Below, piece by piece: positions 24,801-37,189 of a stretch of DNA of 64,000 bases. The notes beneath the pieces are model-generated. The model did not search any database and had not been told where the DNA came from. It was given only the letters and a program-made list of their open reading frames with translations. A program made the position numbers and the translations under genes. Each line of letters begins with the position of its first letter. Position 1 is the first letter of the stretch. Origin of the DNA: Gymnogyps californianus (taxonomy: Eukaryota > Chordata > Aves > Accipitriformes > Cathartidae); the NCBI RefSeq assembly GCF_018139145.2, contig NC_059480.1, positions 17,732,428 through 17,796,427 of the forward strand, in the 5' to 3' direction.

Positions 24801-25952
24801 TGTATTGGGTTTGCATGGCAAGGTTTTGGTAGCGGGGGTCTACAGGGGTGGCTTCTGTGAGAAGCTGCTAGAAGCTTCCCCTATGTCCGATAAAGTCAAT
24901 GCCAGCTGGCTCCAAGACGGACCCGCCGCTGGCCAAGGCCGAGCCCCTCAGCGACGGTGGTAGCGCCTGTGGGATAACATATTTAAGAAAGAGAAAAGAA
25001 GTTGCAGGGAGTAGCAACTGCAGCCGGAGAGAGGAGTGAGAGTATGTGAGAGACACAACTCTGCAGACACCAAGGTCAGTGAAGAAGGAGGGGAAGGAGG
25101 TGCTCCAGGTGCCGGAGCAGAGATTCCCACCCTGCAGCCCGTGGTGAAGACCATGGTGAGGCAGGCTGTCCCCCTGCAACCCATGGAAGTCCACGGTGGA
25201 GCAGATATCCACCTGCAGCCCATGGAGGACCCCACGCCAGAGCAGGTGGATGCCTGAAGGAGGCTGTGACCCCGTGGGAAGCCCGCGCTGGAGCAGGCTC
25301 CTGGCAGGACCTGTGGCCCCATGGAGAGAGGAGCCCACGCTGGAGCGGGTTTGCTGGCAGGACTTGTGACCCCGGAGGGGACCCACGCTGGAGCAGTCTG
25401 TTCCTGAAGGACTGAACCCCGTGGAAGGAACCCACGCTGGAGCAGTTCGTGAAGAACTGCAGCCCGTGGGAAGGACTCACATTGGAGAAGTTCGTGGAGG
25501 ACTGTCTCCCGTGGGAGGGACCCCACACTGGAGCAGGGGAAGAGTGTGAGGAGCCCTCCCCCTGAGGAGGAAGGAGCAGCAGAGACAACGTGTGATGAAC
25601 TGACCGCAACCCCCATTCCCCGTCCCACTGCGCTACTGGGGGGGAGGAGGTAGAGAATTCAGGAGTAAAGTTAAGCCCAGGAAGAAGGGAGGGGTGGGGG
25701 GAAGGTGTTTTTTAAGATTTGGCTTTGTTTCTCATTATCCTACTGTGATTGGACTAGTAATGAATTAAATTATTTTCTTTTCCCCAAGTCGAGTCTGGTT
25801 TGCCCGTGATGGTAATTGCTGAGTGATCTCCCTGTCCTTATCTCGACCCATGAGCCTTTTGTTATATTTTCTCTCCCCTGTCCAGTTGAGGAGGGCAGTG
25901 ATAGAGCGGCGTTGGTGGGCACCTGGCATCCAGCCAGGGTCAACCCACCACA
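24801..25952 (+). mobile_element. Solo LTR of an avian endogenous retrovirus, 1152 bp, with 5-bp TSD
   Basis: The element starts TGTATTGGGTTTGC and ends CACCACA (TG...CA termini). It is flanked by the identical pentamer CCAGA at 24796-24800 and 25953-25957, a target-site duplication that fixes both ends. A 5-bp duplication suits class III (ERVL-like) or some class I elements; the family name is not determinable here. No primer-binding site, gag, pol or env sequence adjoins it, so it is the product of LTR-LTR recombination. Its middle (about 25235-25545) holds six or seven tandem units of roughly 47-50 bp, each with a CACGCTGGAGCAG-like core. The open frames inside it, including a long one on the minus strand, come from this repeat and are not genes. 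The orientation call rests on the repeat family's usual display. Confidence 0.9.
25235..25545 (+). repeat. Tandem repeat inside the LTR (about 47-50 bp units)
   Basis: Cores resembling (C)CACGCTGGAGCAG recur near 25237, 25283, 25335, 25383, 25430, 25475 and 25520. Each is followed by a variable segment and a 'ccgtgggaagga'-like block. The copies differ enough to be old. Repeat arrays in LTR U3 regions often hold enhancer sites; that function is inference here. Confidence 0.75.
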
Positions 25953-25957
25953 CCAGA

Positions 25958-28286
25958 GCAGCACGCCGCTTCATGGAAAAGCCAGCCCCGGGATGTCTCA
26001 TCATCCCCTCCCTCACCCTCTCAGGAGGCAGAAGTGGTACAGAGGGTGCATGGGCAAAATCCCCCCTGTGCCCCACTCCCCGCCAGCCCCGACTCTCAGA
26101 AACACTGCCCAGCCATGGCCATGGGGCCAGCTCCCGCGCACAGCCCTGGTAACACCCCCAGGGACCCTCCTGCCCCCTCCCCGGGCAGGTCTGGCTGCCA
26201 GCGCGGATGCTGCCACCCTGACCAGGCTCCTGTGCCGCAGGGCCAGGCTGGGGAGAGAACTGGGACTTTGGCACAACCAGGGGGGTCACCATGTCCGTCC
26301 CAGAGCATCTAGAGGGGTCACCCCCCAGGGAATCTGCTTGCAGGCCCTCAGCAGACCAACTCTGCAATTCATGTCAGCAAAATGCCTCTTCCCAAAACTG
26401 CTGAGACTGTTTGACCATATATATATATACTCATGGAAAAGCCATACATAATGTATACACATGCATCTATAAATATGTATATGACTTTACATACTATATA
26501 GGATCTTATATCATGTACATAAATTGCAGATGGGCACACCCATCCCAGCTCACTTGCTTATCACCCAAGCCTCAATCACACTTCCAAACCGGTGCTCCTG
26601 GGGGACTGGCCGTGCTGCTCCTGCCCAAGGGTGCCCCCAGCCCCAAAGGTGACCAAAGGGGATGCCCAGGGCAGGGTGCTGCCCTTTGCAATGCCCAGCA
26701 TCCCGTTACTGTCACTCCGAGGGTCTGTCTCCCAGCCGGAGGAGAGGAGGATGGTGGGGCTTGTCTCTGACACAGGAGGAAGGGGAGCCCACCATGAGCA
26801 GGAAGAAGCCCGGCAGAAGCTGGATGAAACCCTTCTCCCATCTGGACCGAGGCCATAGGAGCAGCTTTGATGGCTCCAGCCTTCTCCCTTTTGAACAGAG
26901 CCTCGCAGATGGGGCACCCGATAACACCCCCATCTTCTGCCCAGCCCTTCTGGCCTCCTTTCTGTTTGCTTTTCCTCCCAGCAGCCCCACATCCGACGGT
27001 GCCACGCTTGGCTGGAGCGGAAGCGACCAAGCCGCGGGGCTCAGCATGGTGGGGGCTTTGTCTCCTTCAAAGGGGACAAACAAACAGCCGGCAGTCCCTA
27101 ACCCGGCTGGGGGGATCCTGCGGAAATACCGCAGTCAGCACCCTCGGGCGCTGCTTCCTCCCCGCTCCAAGGCTTCGGATGCAAAGAAGAGTTTTACTGC
27201 CGTAAGGCAACGTCTGCATTTCCAGCGGGCGTCCTGGTGAAACGCTGCCGGTTTCTTAGAGCCGCCGCCAAGCTCTGAATGAAAAGGCACCTTGTTTGAA
27301 AAACAGAGGGGCTTTTTTCTGCCACGGCCACCTAAAATATTGCAAGTCACTGCAGATGTTTGCTTTTTGAGAATGAGGAGGTAAAAACACACTCCGCGTG
27401 GGCTGCGGACATTTGCTTTGGTTGGGAGTTTTGTTTTCATACTCGTCTGTCTCCTGCAAGAAGCTCGCAGGTGAAAATGCTGAGGCTTTTAAAAAGCCCT
27501 GCCTCAGACAGACAAATATTTTCCCAGAGAGCGAGTAGAGACACGGTGTGTTTGTGGAAGGGGGGTGCTGCTCCCCTGATGGCCCCGAGCCCTCCCAGCT
27601 CCGTGACACCCACCCGCCAGCCTCAGCCACCCCATGGGGACACCTGCAACTGCCATGGGTCGGGCACAGGGAGCAGTCCCACTCGCCGGGGGAAAGTCTT
27701 CAGCCCTCAGTGGGTCGCCTTCAGCAGGTCAAGGCTGTCCCCGAGTGATGCTGCCTCCCATCGCAGGTGGGAAGTGGAAAGCATCCTGAGTTCAGCTCAG
27801 TAGGAACCAAGAAAAACACCTCCCTTCCCCTCCTGTTGCCTCCACCGGTGCCGGATCCACGCCAGGGTGCCTGGCAAGCGCTCCCGCCCCGCTGTCCCTC
27901 CCTCTTGCTTTGGCAGGCAAGCAGGCAGAGGGGCGGGAGGGGGTGGACATGCCCAGAGATGTGCGGGCACACACGTGGGTGCCCGCGTCGGGTGCGCGTG
28001 TGGATAGGGGCGTATGTGTGGACGTACATGTGTGCGTGCCCATACTTGAGACATCGATGTGTGGGTGCATGTGGTTTTGTTCCCCTGGCTGGCATCCACA
28101 CCTGCGAGCACAGCACCCTGTGGCACCCTACGGGGTGCAGGGAGCCGAGGCAGAGGGTGGCGGGGGCCCACCATCACCGGCTCTTTTTCGCTGACTGCAA
28201 AGCAACGCTCAGCCCTGGCCAAGCCTCTCTCCTGGGTCTCACTTCTTCCCCCAAGTCCCTGCTGAGGGATAAAGCAAAGGGACAAC
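25958..28286. other. Intergenic DNA between the two LTRs
   Basis: No gene recognised. It contains the AT-rich microsatellite patch at 26415-26535 and a GT/GC alternating stretch at about 27968-28045 (cacacacgtgggtgcccgcg and following), the kind of purine-pyrimidine alternation that favours Z-DNA. Long open frames on both strands overlap each other and look random. Confidence 0.5.
26415..26535 (+). repeat. AT-rich microsatellite patch
   Basis: A (TA)n tract at 26416-26428 is followed by about 100 bp of TA/CATA-rich sequence. It stands out sharply from GC-rich surroundings. This is simple sequence with no gene. Confidence 0.8.
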
Positions 28287-28291
28287 GCGTT

Positions 28292-28881
28292 TGTTGTGGT
28301 TTAAGCCCAGCCAGCAACTAAGCACCACGCAGCCGCTTCCCGCTCCCCCCTCCCAGTGGGGTGGGGAGGAGGAAAAAAAAAAGTAAAACTCGTGGGTTAA
28401 GAACAGTTTAATAACTAAAGTAAAATAAAATACACTACTGACTAAGAATAATAATAATAATATAATAATAATAATTTTAATGAAAAGGAATATAACAAAA
28501 AAAAAGAAATAACACCCAAGAAAAGACAAGTGATGCACAATGCAATTGCTTACTACCTGCTGACCGATGCCCGAGCAGCGATCCGTCCCTCCTGGCCAAC
28601 TCCTCCCCCCCCAGTTTATATACTGGGCATGACGTTCTATGGTATGGAATATCCCTTTGGCTAGTTCAGGTCAGCTGTCCTGGCTGTGCTCCCTCCCAGC
28701 TTCTTGCACACCTGCTTGCTGGCAGAGCATGGGAAACTGAAAAGTCCTTGGCTTAAGCACTACTTAGCAACAACTAAAACATCAGCATGTTATCAACATT
28801 ATTCTCACACTAAATCCAAAACACAGCACTGTACCAGCTACTAAGAAGAAAACTAACTCTATCCCAGCCGAAACCAGGACA
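28292..28881 (-). mobile_element. Solo LTR on the minus strand, 590 bp, with 5-bp TSD
   Basis: Read on the minus strand it starts TGTCCTGGTTTC and ends CCACAACA. It is flanked by GCGTT at 28287-28291 and 28882-28886, a perfect 5-bp target-site duplication. The opening sequence is that of a very common avian LTR group; I think ERVL-like, with ERVK-like as the alternative. It holds an AT-rich core with (AAT)n at about 28447-28475 and a GTATATAAACT-type TATA motif (minus strand, near 28615-28622). No internal retroviral sequence adjoins it. Confidence 0.9.
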
Positions 28882-28886
28882 GCGTT

Positions 28887-31800
28887 TCACCCCCAGGCTC
28901 CAATGGTGAGGAGGGGAGGGAGGGCTGGGGCAGCACCAGTTCCTCTGGAGAGGTGCGCATCGCCACGTGCCCCTTTGCCCCTTTTGCATCATGGGGTAAT
29001 AAATAAAACCTCCGAATTCACATCTGGAGGAAGCTGTAAAAGCTGCTGGGACATGCACAGGCAAAAAGAAAGGTGTTTTCTCCAGAGAGGGGTAATCGCA
29101 CCCAACAAAACCCACAACGGCACCCAGCTGAGGAGGGAGCTGGGGTGGATGCCTGCACCAGCACAGCGGGCTCAGCAGCCCCCGGGGCACTTCTTGTGGA
29201 CACACTGAGCCAAGCAGAGCTAAAGGAGAGGCTGGTGCTGGAAACGGTCCCTGCTGACTGTTCCTTTATGGGTCAAGGATGACTAAACATCAGAAGGTAA
29301 GAACAAATACCAGCCCACTCTTCACTGGGGAAGTGGGAAAGGGAGCAGGAGAGGTTGTTTCTATTGGCTTGACCAGAGAAGTTTTTTAGCTGCAGAAAAG
29401 ACTTCGACTTTCAGGCCATATCGAGACAAAAATACAAACTGACATTCTTTTTTCCCCTAGGGTAAAGTCAGCTTTTCCCACCGAGCAGGGGCCCGGCCCT
29501 GCTGTGTGCGCAACCCAAAGGACACCTGCCGAAACAGGGGGGTCGGGCAAGGCTGTGCCTCCACATAGCCCGCCACGGACATTTGCCTTTGGCACCCCGT
29601 CCCTTGGGGGACGGTGCCTGCCCGGGGCGGGAGGCTGTGGCAGGGCAGACCAGCAGGGATGGGAAGGTCAGCAATTTGGCCTAGGCACAGGGCTGCTTAT
29701 CTCTTGTCTCCAAGAGCTGGGAGAGTCATAGCCCTTCTGCAGGTACTCACCTCCCGGGAGATTTGCCCTCGAGGCGCTGACCTGCTTCACATCCCCCGGG
29801 GAAAATGAAAGCCCGGGCTCACCGTTTAAATCAACCGTGCCTGCTGCCTGCCTGTGCCCAGGGGCAGGGGCTGGCTCCAAACTGCAGCCCGCAGGTTTCA
29901 ACTCAGTCCCCAGGACCCCACAACAGCCCAAAGGAAAGGCATGAGGCCCCCAGGGCAGTGCCAGGCACCTGCGTGCCGAAAGCATCCCGAGCCCTCTGGC
30001 TGCCGGAGCTCCCCTAGTTTAGAGCACCACATCTCACCCTCTGCTCCGTAAATAAACCTACAAGGCACATGGCATCGCCTGGGCCCCCGTGGCACAAAGC
30101 TGGCACGCAGGCAGCCACGGGCAGGTGTCGAAGTCGCTGCGAGCACAGACAAGTGGCAATTAGCAGGTAGGGAGAAAGCTCCCACTCTCCCTTCTCAGCG
30201 CGCTTGCGCTAATCCCACCCCAATTAAAGCCCCCTCTTTGCTTTCAGATATTGCTGAGAGAGATTAATGCGCCCCAAAACAAGGTATTTCCAGCAGGCAG
30301 AGAAGACAAAACCAAATCTCAGGTTGCAAAAGGCTCCGGCACCTGCCTGGGAGCATCTCATTACCCTGACAATGGCTTCAAAAGCAGAAAAGCCACGGAA
30401 GCCAGGAGAGCCCTGCAATCAAAAACCCACAGAGGCGGCGCTGGCTTAGCCTGCTGCTGCTGGAGGCCTGGGGCCAGCACCTGCAGGGTGCAGCCGCTTC
30501 CCAAGAGCAGAACCATCATCCAGCCCTCTTGGGGACACTTTTTCCCTGCAGAGCCTGCAATGCTGCACAGGGTGCTGGCTTCTTCTTTATGTTGGTTTTT
30601 TCGTTTGTCCTTTGGGCTGCTCTTTTGTCAATAAATGCACTTTATAAAAACATAAAGCAGTGGACAGGTCTAATCTCCTGAGTCAACATGTGCCCTTATC
30701 GCAGAGGGTGGTTCCCACCGAGCAGGCTCGGGCTGTCCTTTATCCAAAGGCAGCAGCGTGTGCGTGCACTGCAGAGCAAATCAGAGGCAAAACTTTCCCG
30801 GGCTTTCCAGCCCCTTCCCAAGGCCCTTTTGGGAGCACAGGAGTGAGCAGAGAGGGACTCTTGCAGGACCAATCCTGCTAGAGAGGTACAGCAGGTACTG
30901 CAGGACCCTGTAGGGCAGGCACATGTCCGGCATACAAAGCAGACCCCTCTCACCATATCTTCATGTCCTTTCACGGCTCCATCCAGGCATCGCTCAGAGC
31001 TCGGCTTTCCAAGGCTGTTGGGTGACGTCACTTTCCTTCTGGCTACATGGGCTTCTCAAGCGAAACACCATAAATTGTGGGTGGCATCCCTGGCATTCCA
31101 GGATTCAAACCACCAAGTCTGCAAGGGAAAAACCCCGACAGCCCCCAGCTGTGGCAATTGCTGATTCAGGAAAAGTACTTGCAAAATTGCACACAAAGCA
31201 CTTCGCAAAAAATGACCTGAAATGCCTGCCTGGAGGTGCACCGAAGGAGGAAAGAGAGGGCCTGTGTGCTGCGCTCTAGATACAGATCAACAAGGGCCAG
31301 AACAAAGCGGGATGGAGGGAACTCCTGAGAAACCCATAATCTGGAGGCAGAGACCCTCAGGGTTGTGTCCCAGCTCCTGTGTCAGTCCTCTCCCCGCTGC
31401 CATCTTTTCCCTTTCCACTTCCCACTGCTCAAACCCTCTGCCCCTTGCGCCGACGCAATGCCGGGGCCAGGTCCACGGTTAGCCATCAAACACATGGGCT
31501 TTTTCGGCGGTGCAGGGCGAGACGGACCTTTGATGTGTCCCAGGGTGGCCGCGCTGCATCCCTCTGCTTTTCAAAGGCCCGTCCTTGGCTATTGTGCTCG
31601 CATCCTGAGCTTGTTTGTACACTCGTCCAGGCCCCCGGCCCCGCAGCCCCCCTGCCACAGCGACAGCCGCCCTGACTGCCAGATAAAAGCAGCCAGGCTC
31701 ACCAGGCAGAGTTGCTATCAGAGCAACGACAAGTGGCACAGTCCCGCGGTGCAGTCACTGAGATAGCAGGAGCTTTGCCGGGCTGACCCCGCACCACTAA

Positions 31801-34800
31801 AGGCTCCGGGTCAACAACAGCTCCTGCTAGATCTCCACCGGCCCCGGCTGCCCACCGCAGGGCTGCCTGCACACTTTGTCTGTTGGCAGGAGCGGTATCA
31901 GCCCCACGCACACCAAGGATTTGTCGTCGTGCTGCTGCTCTCCCCCTCAGCTGCACCTGGGGAGGGCCAGCATCTTGCCAAAAGATATAACCGATGGGTG
32001 GGAAGCAACGCTAAGGCCTTGCTCTTTGCTAATTGCCTCATCTGCCTGCATCCTCTGAGCAGGGATAAAGCAGGGATAACTGCCCGTCCTCCTCCCTGTA
32101 GGCAGGCTCGGGTTGTACAAGGAGCACAGAGGGGTCTCCAGGACTTTGGGGGTTAAAATCCCAGCGAAACCCAGTCTTTGCAAGCAAGCAAGCCCCATTG
32201 AAAGTGTTTTAACCCCACTGGGGCAGAGTGTCCAAGTGTGAGCCTCTCTGCCGAGCCTCCGTGCCAGCCTCTGGCAAGCAGAGCAGCGGTAAGAAGCACC
32301 ACCACGTCCACTTCCCTCCTTGTGTGGTCTCTGTGGTGGGAGAGGCAGGGGGAGATGAGCCTCCTCACTGCAGGGAGGCAAAAAAACCCCCAGAGGTCTC
32401 TGAGGAGGGGGTCCATGGAATACCCCAGGTCTGCACATTCATAGGAACGAGGGACCACGCTGCCCTTGGCCCCACGCCTCTCTCCCAGGCGCTCGGTGCT
32501 TTCTGGCTCCTCTCCGGCTGACAGGCGGGAGCACCAGGGCAGCTGCGGACAATGCAGAGAGCCAGGCCGGACCCAGGTGCTTCCCCAGGAAAGACACAAA
32601 GACGGGTGTTATTTCAAAGGGAAGACAGAGCTGTGGCCAGCTCTCAGCATTACCTGCCGCATTTCCACTCTCCTAAAAGCCTTTTCCTGGCTGCACGTGG
32701 CCCACCCCTTGCGTCCTCCACAGCCCCTTTGCTACAGGAGAAGAGGCAGCAGATCCTCTCCCAGATGCCAGTGCCTGCCGGGATCCCCCTCCCTCTTCAG
32801 GCTGCACCACAGCACTTGCAAGGACTGTGGCCGAATAACCAGAGCTCCCAAGCTCGGCCATGTGCCCCTGGATTACTGGGAGCGAGCAGGATGGGGTGAC
32901 CTCTTCCAAGGCAGCACGATGGCTTTTCCTGCAAGGGTCAGATCCAACTACCTCACCCCTCTTTCAGTCAGGGCAACTGAGAAATGCAGCAGCAAAGGCC
33001 AAAAACACAAGGTCTTCTAGAGGATGGGGATACTCACGGTGTTGTGAAGCTCTTGCATGTCGCACTGCTGGCTGGGGGAGACAGGAGCAGAGAGGACAGG
33101 TTCTCCCAGGCGCCATGCCTGACAACCCCGACATGGAGCGGGGTTGCAGCATGATTCCGAGGTTGCAAAAACCTGGATTTCCCAGCTACCTTCTGGGACC
33201 TATAATAGCTGATTGCACCCCAGTGCAGCCCATGAGTTGAGCAGGGAGCACAGCCGATGTATCGCTCAACTCTGCTCCCAAGAAGGCAGGAGCTGGCACT
33301 GCCACTTCTCCGAGTGGCTGTGATGCAGAGGAAGCGGCTGACACACAGGGCAGAAGATCAAAGTCTTTCTTTTGTCCCCAGGTGCCTGTTGTCTACCTGG
33401 CCCTGCACCCTGGGGTGCCTGGGGTGCCTCACAGCCTCTGTTTCGCAGAGTGCACAGCCCATAGGAGCCCTTTGACTACCTCCCACCCCATGGGCCATCG
33501 CATCTCCCGCAACCCTCGGCCTTAGCCCAGCAGCGTGCACTTGACTGCAGCACCTCCGACTGCACCACGCTCCAGCACTTGGTTCTTGGCTTTTCCATCC
33601 CTTCCAGATTGAAGAGCCATGTTAGTCCCAGTATTTCTTGCCATAAAAGTGCTCAATTCACCTCCCAATGTTGTTTTTGATAAGCTGCTCACAAAGCACG
33701 GGGCATCCTTTCCAGCCTGTTTATCTCTGTGGCTCTTGTCTTCCTTCTGCTTTTTAACTGCCTTCCCAAAATGTGGGTAGGACAGCTGGTCACACGAGGG
33801 TCAGCCATGCTGCAAAACTGAAGTGAAACTGCATTTTCCTTCCCACATTTTGGTCTCATGTTTCAATACAAAATCCTGCAGGAGGGACACTGTCACATTA
33901 TGGGGTATTGCACAAAGGAATGTGGAGTCATTTGAGTCCAAGTCAGGGGACCCACAAGCCCCCCAGGAGTTCAGAGGAAACGGGGACAAACATCTCCTAA
34001 ACCAGGGCCAAGCTGCAATGAGGAGGAATGCCCTGATGGAAGCTAGGCTGAAGTGAGGTGTCAGGACAAGCATGGAGGCTCCTGCACTGAACTGCAGGCA
34101 GGAGCTGGGCCAGGCAGGGAGCAGAGCAGGCAGAAGCAAGCAGGAGCTTGATGCAAGCTGCAGATACCTACGGCGTGGCGCAGCAGGGCTCAAACAGTCT
34201 GCTCCAGCCAGCTTCAGAGTTTAAATGCTCCCCATCTTTGGGAACCAGACAGAGATCTTGAGGTGGATGGCGATGGCTCTTGATTTTTATGGGCCTGAAC
34301 CGTGCTAAAATCATGCACACAGAGACCATGCATCTTGCTGGGATGAGGCATCAGAAGTCAGCAGTCACCAATCCCACATCCCCTTCCCTCTTTGGCCATT
34401 GCCCAGCTTTGGCTATCCCTGCTCCTTGAAAAGATTTTTGGCCGAGCTGGGCAGCCTGAGCACCTGGGCTCACCTGCAGTACAGGCACTGCTTTGCAAAC
34501 AACGCAGGCACCAGGCCCGAGAGAGGTGGCACCAGCCGCTGACGGCCGGTAGCCACCCGACTCCCACTCCCCGCCTGCAGCCAACGCAAGGTAAAGGGTG
34601 CTCGACTGCTCTCGCGTACCACGCTGCATTTGAAGAACCTTCATTTTAAGGTATTTCACCGCCAACGCTGGCTGCGGTACAAAAATATCTATTTCTAGAA
34701 TGTCAGCTTTCTTCTCTTTTTCCTGGCAGGTGTAGAAATGGGGAACTGCTCAGCACGTGGTCAAACATACTGTGAGAGGGAACAGAAAACACCTGCAGCA

Positions 34801-37180
34801 AGTATCTGTCAGGGCAGGTCGGGGCTGGCACAGCGGGGCGCACAGCACCTCCTCTGCTAGCTGGAAGGGAGACACAGCGGACTGAGGCCACGGGGAGAAA
34901 TAAATCAGACTGCCCCTTTCCTGGCTTGCATTTTGGAGTCGCTCCTGGGAACCTCCTGAGTCTGAGCTCTGCTGCAGGTGTCCCTCCTCCGGCAGGACCC
35001 TGGTGCGGAAACGCTGCTCTGCTCGGCGGCACTGGCCAGATCACAGCCCTGCGCTTGGCACGGTGCACCCAGCCAGCACGCAGCAGTACTGGCGCTGCTG
35101 GAAGGTGAAGGTTTGGTGGGGGGAAGCCCAGGAGGAACATAAAAAACAGGGCAGGGCAGGGCAGGGCAGGGCTGGGACTGTTTTCCCAGGGTTATACTTT
35201 CCTGAGCAGCAGGCTGCATCCAGACTGTTACGTTGAGAAACAATCGGAGGATCCAGCCTGCAGGACTGATCTAATCTCTTTCTGAATCCTCTTACACCTT
35301 CGGCTTCCACCAAGGCACCCAGCAGCAGTGCATCCCACAGGGCAGCCACACACCGAGTGACAATGGTGTGTCCCCCATGACTGGCATCACCACACCCAGT
35401 GATGGATGGAGCTGGAGAAGGGAGAGCCTCAGCACTGGAGCCTGGCTCAAACCTTCTCTGGCAAATGGAGCTAGCGGGTCCACCACCACGTCTTGCCTGA
35501 GAGCCGCTTTACAGGAGGCTTGTCTCCACACAGCCGCATCAAGTTTCAGATCTAGTTATTTCCCCCTTTATCAGCGCAGGAATGTACTGCTTTTCACAAA
35601 ACATAATCCTCTTTGCAATCATGTGTTCTGCCAAGCTACAAACTTTCTGCTCCCATCCTTCTTTCCTGGGAGAGGATTTGAGGTAATAATCCAGGCCTAC
35701 CAATTTATTTCTTTAATGAGCAAGGGAAAAATGAGCACAGCATTGCAGAACACGCACACACCCAAACCCTGAAGCGTTCCCCGGTTCCAGCATGCCTTTG
35801 ACGGATGCCCTGAGCTGAAGGACCAAGGCTGGAAGTGGTGACCTCCACTCGTGCTGGAGCCCAGACAGGCAGGGCAGAGGAGGCTGCAGCTGCAGCCAGG
35901 GCCCACTCATGACCGTGGGCAATTCTGGAGACAGCAAATGTCAGTGGGTGCTCGAGGAGGGTGAGATGTTCTGCAGGGTCCATGCAGCTGGGGTCTTTAT
36001 GAGATTAGCCATCAGCTGAAAGGAAGCAGAAGAAATATCACAGCCCTGGTAGTCCTCGGGAAGCCGAGGCAGAGAGAGCCCCTGGCAGGGGGAGCTCCCT
36101 TCTCAGCCCCAGCTGGTGCCTGGCCAAGCTGCAAGCCTCAACCCAGCATCACACTGACAACTGGAGATAGACTTGCCAAAGGCATGGGTGGCTTATGGGT
36201 TCCCCAGATACCCCCAGTATATTATTTACCACTTTCACTCTAAACCCACTGAGCTGCCTCCTTACCCGTTGCTTCACCTTATGAAGCCTACTGAAAGATG
36301 CGTGCTAGAACTTCATTTTGTCAAACAACGGATATGTTCCGCTTCTCCTTCAAGCTGCTTAGAAACAAAACAGGGAACCTCACCGCTCTGCACCTGCTGG
36401 CTTTTAGAGACTGAGCTCTGCACAGCAGGGAGCTCCCACCATGGCGTGGGATCACTCTGCCTGCCCCAGGGAGAGGGCTGGGGTGAGGACCAGTTAATTC
36501 AGAGCTGGAGCGATCCCGTGGTGTCCACCAAACGGATGCTTTTGCCAGCACAGCCTGGGTGGCCACAGAAACTGCTCTGCGGGCCACAAGCAGACCATGG
36601 CCTGACATGGGCTGTCCATGCTTCTTGTGTTTATGCACTGCTGGCGCTGGCTCTCATAAAGGCCTGCCACGCTTCTCATCATGTGAATAAAATAGCAATC
36701 TCGGGCAGCACAACATGAAGGAAAGGCACCCTGGGTGCCTCTGCTTGTTCAGATCAAAAAAGGCAGCCCTGAGCACGCATGACTTGCTGGGACCTGAAGA
36801 TGCTGAACGCTTCCCAGGCCAGAGCGAGTCCTGCATCTGCTTTGCACCACGCAGGGAGGAAAATATTTTTCCCTCAAAATGCTGAGAGGGTGGGAGTGAT
36901 GAATCTGTGACCTGCTTCTCCTTTTGGCCGCCGCGTACTGTGGTAAAAGCACACCCGTCGCAGGAAGAAGCGTTAAACTCACCTCCCTGCGCGGCAGGCG
37001 GCTGCCCCGCTTCCAGCCCTTCCCGTGGGGGAAGCTGGAACTCGCGTCTGCCCAGTAAAACACACGCCACTCTGCAAGCGGCTCCTCCGCCGTCCCGAGG
37101 GCATCCGAAGGCAATTTAAAACCAACGCGGCTTCCTCATATTCCTTCCCCGCGGCGGGGGCTGCTCAGGTAGGGCAGCAG
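28887..37180. other. Intergenic DNA upstream of TFRC
   Basis: No coding exon, RNA gene or intact transposon recognised in 8.3 kb. A faint match to an old amniote interspersed repeat may occur at about 35240-35345 (block reading 'tctttctgaatcctctta' then 'catcccacag'), too diverged to name. A short (GGGCA)n run is at about 35151-35170. In mammals this interval between SLC51A and TFRC carries ZDHHC19; no DHHC-type zinc-finger exon was seen here. Confidence 0.45.
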
Positions 37181-37189
37181 CAACCGGCC

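Noticed and set aside
24948..25628. 226-residue minus-strand open frame with repeated peptides
   Set aside because: It lies entirely inside the solo LTR and its repeats are those of the LTR's tandem array; there is no start context and no known domain.
27968..28045. GT/GC-rich alternating tract considered as a CRISPR-like or functional repeat array
   Set aside because: No regular unit and spacer structure; it is simple sequence in a vertebrate genome.
35240..35345. Possible ancient interspersed repeat
   Set aside because: Resemblance is from memory and too weak to classify without a repeat-library search.
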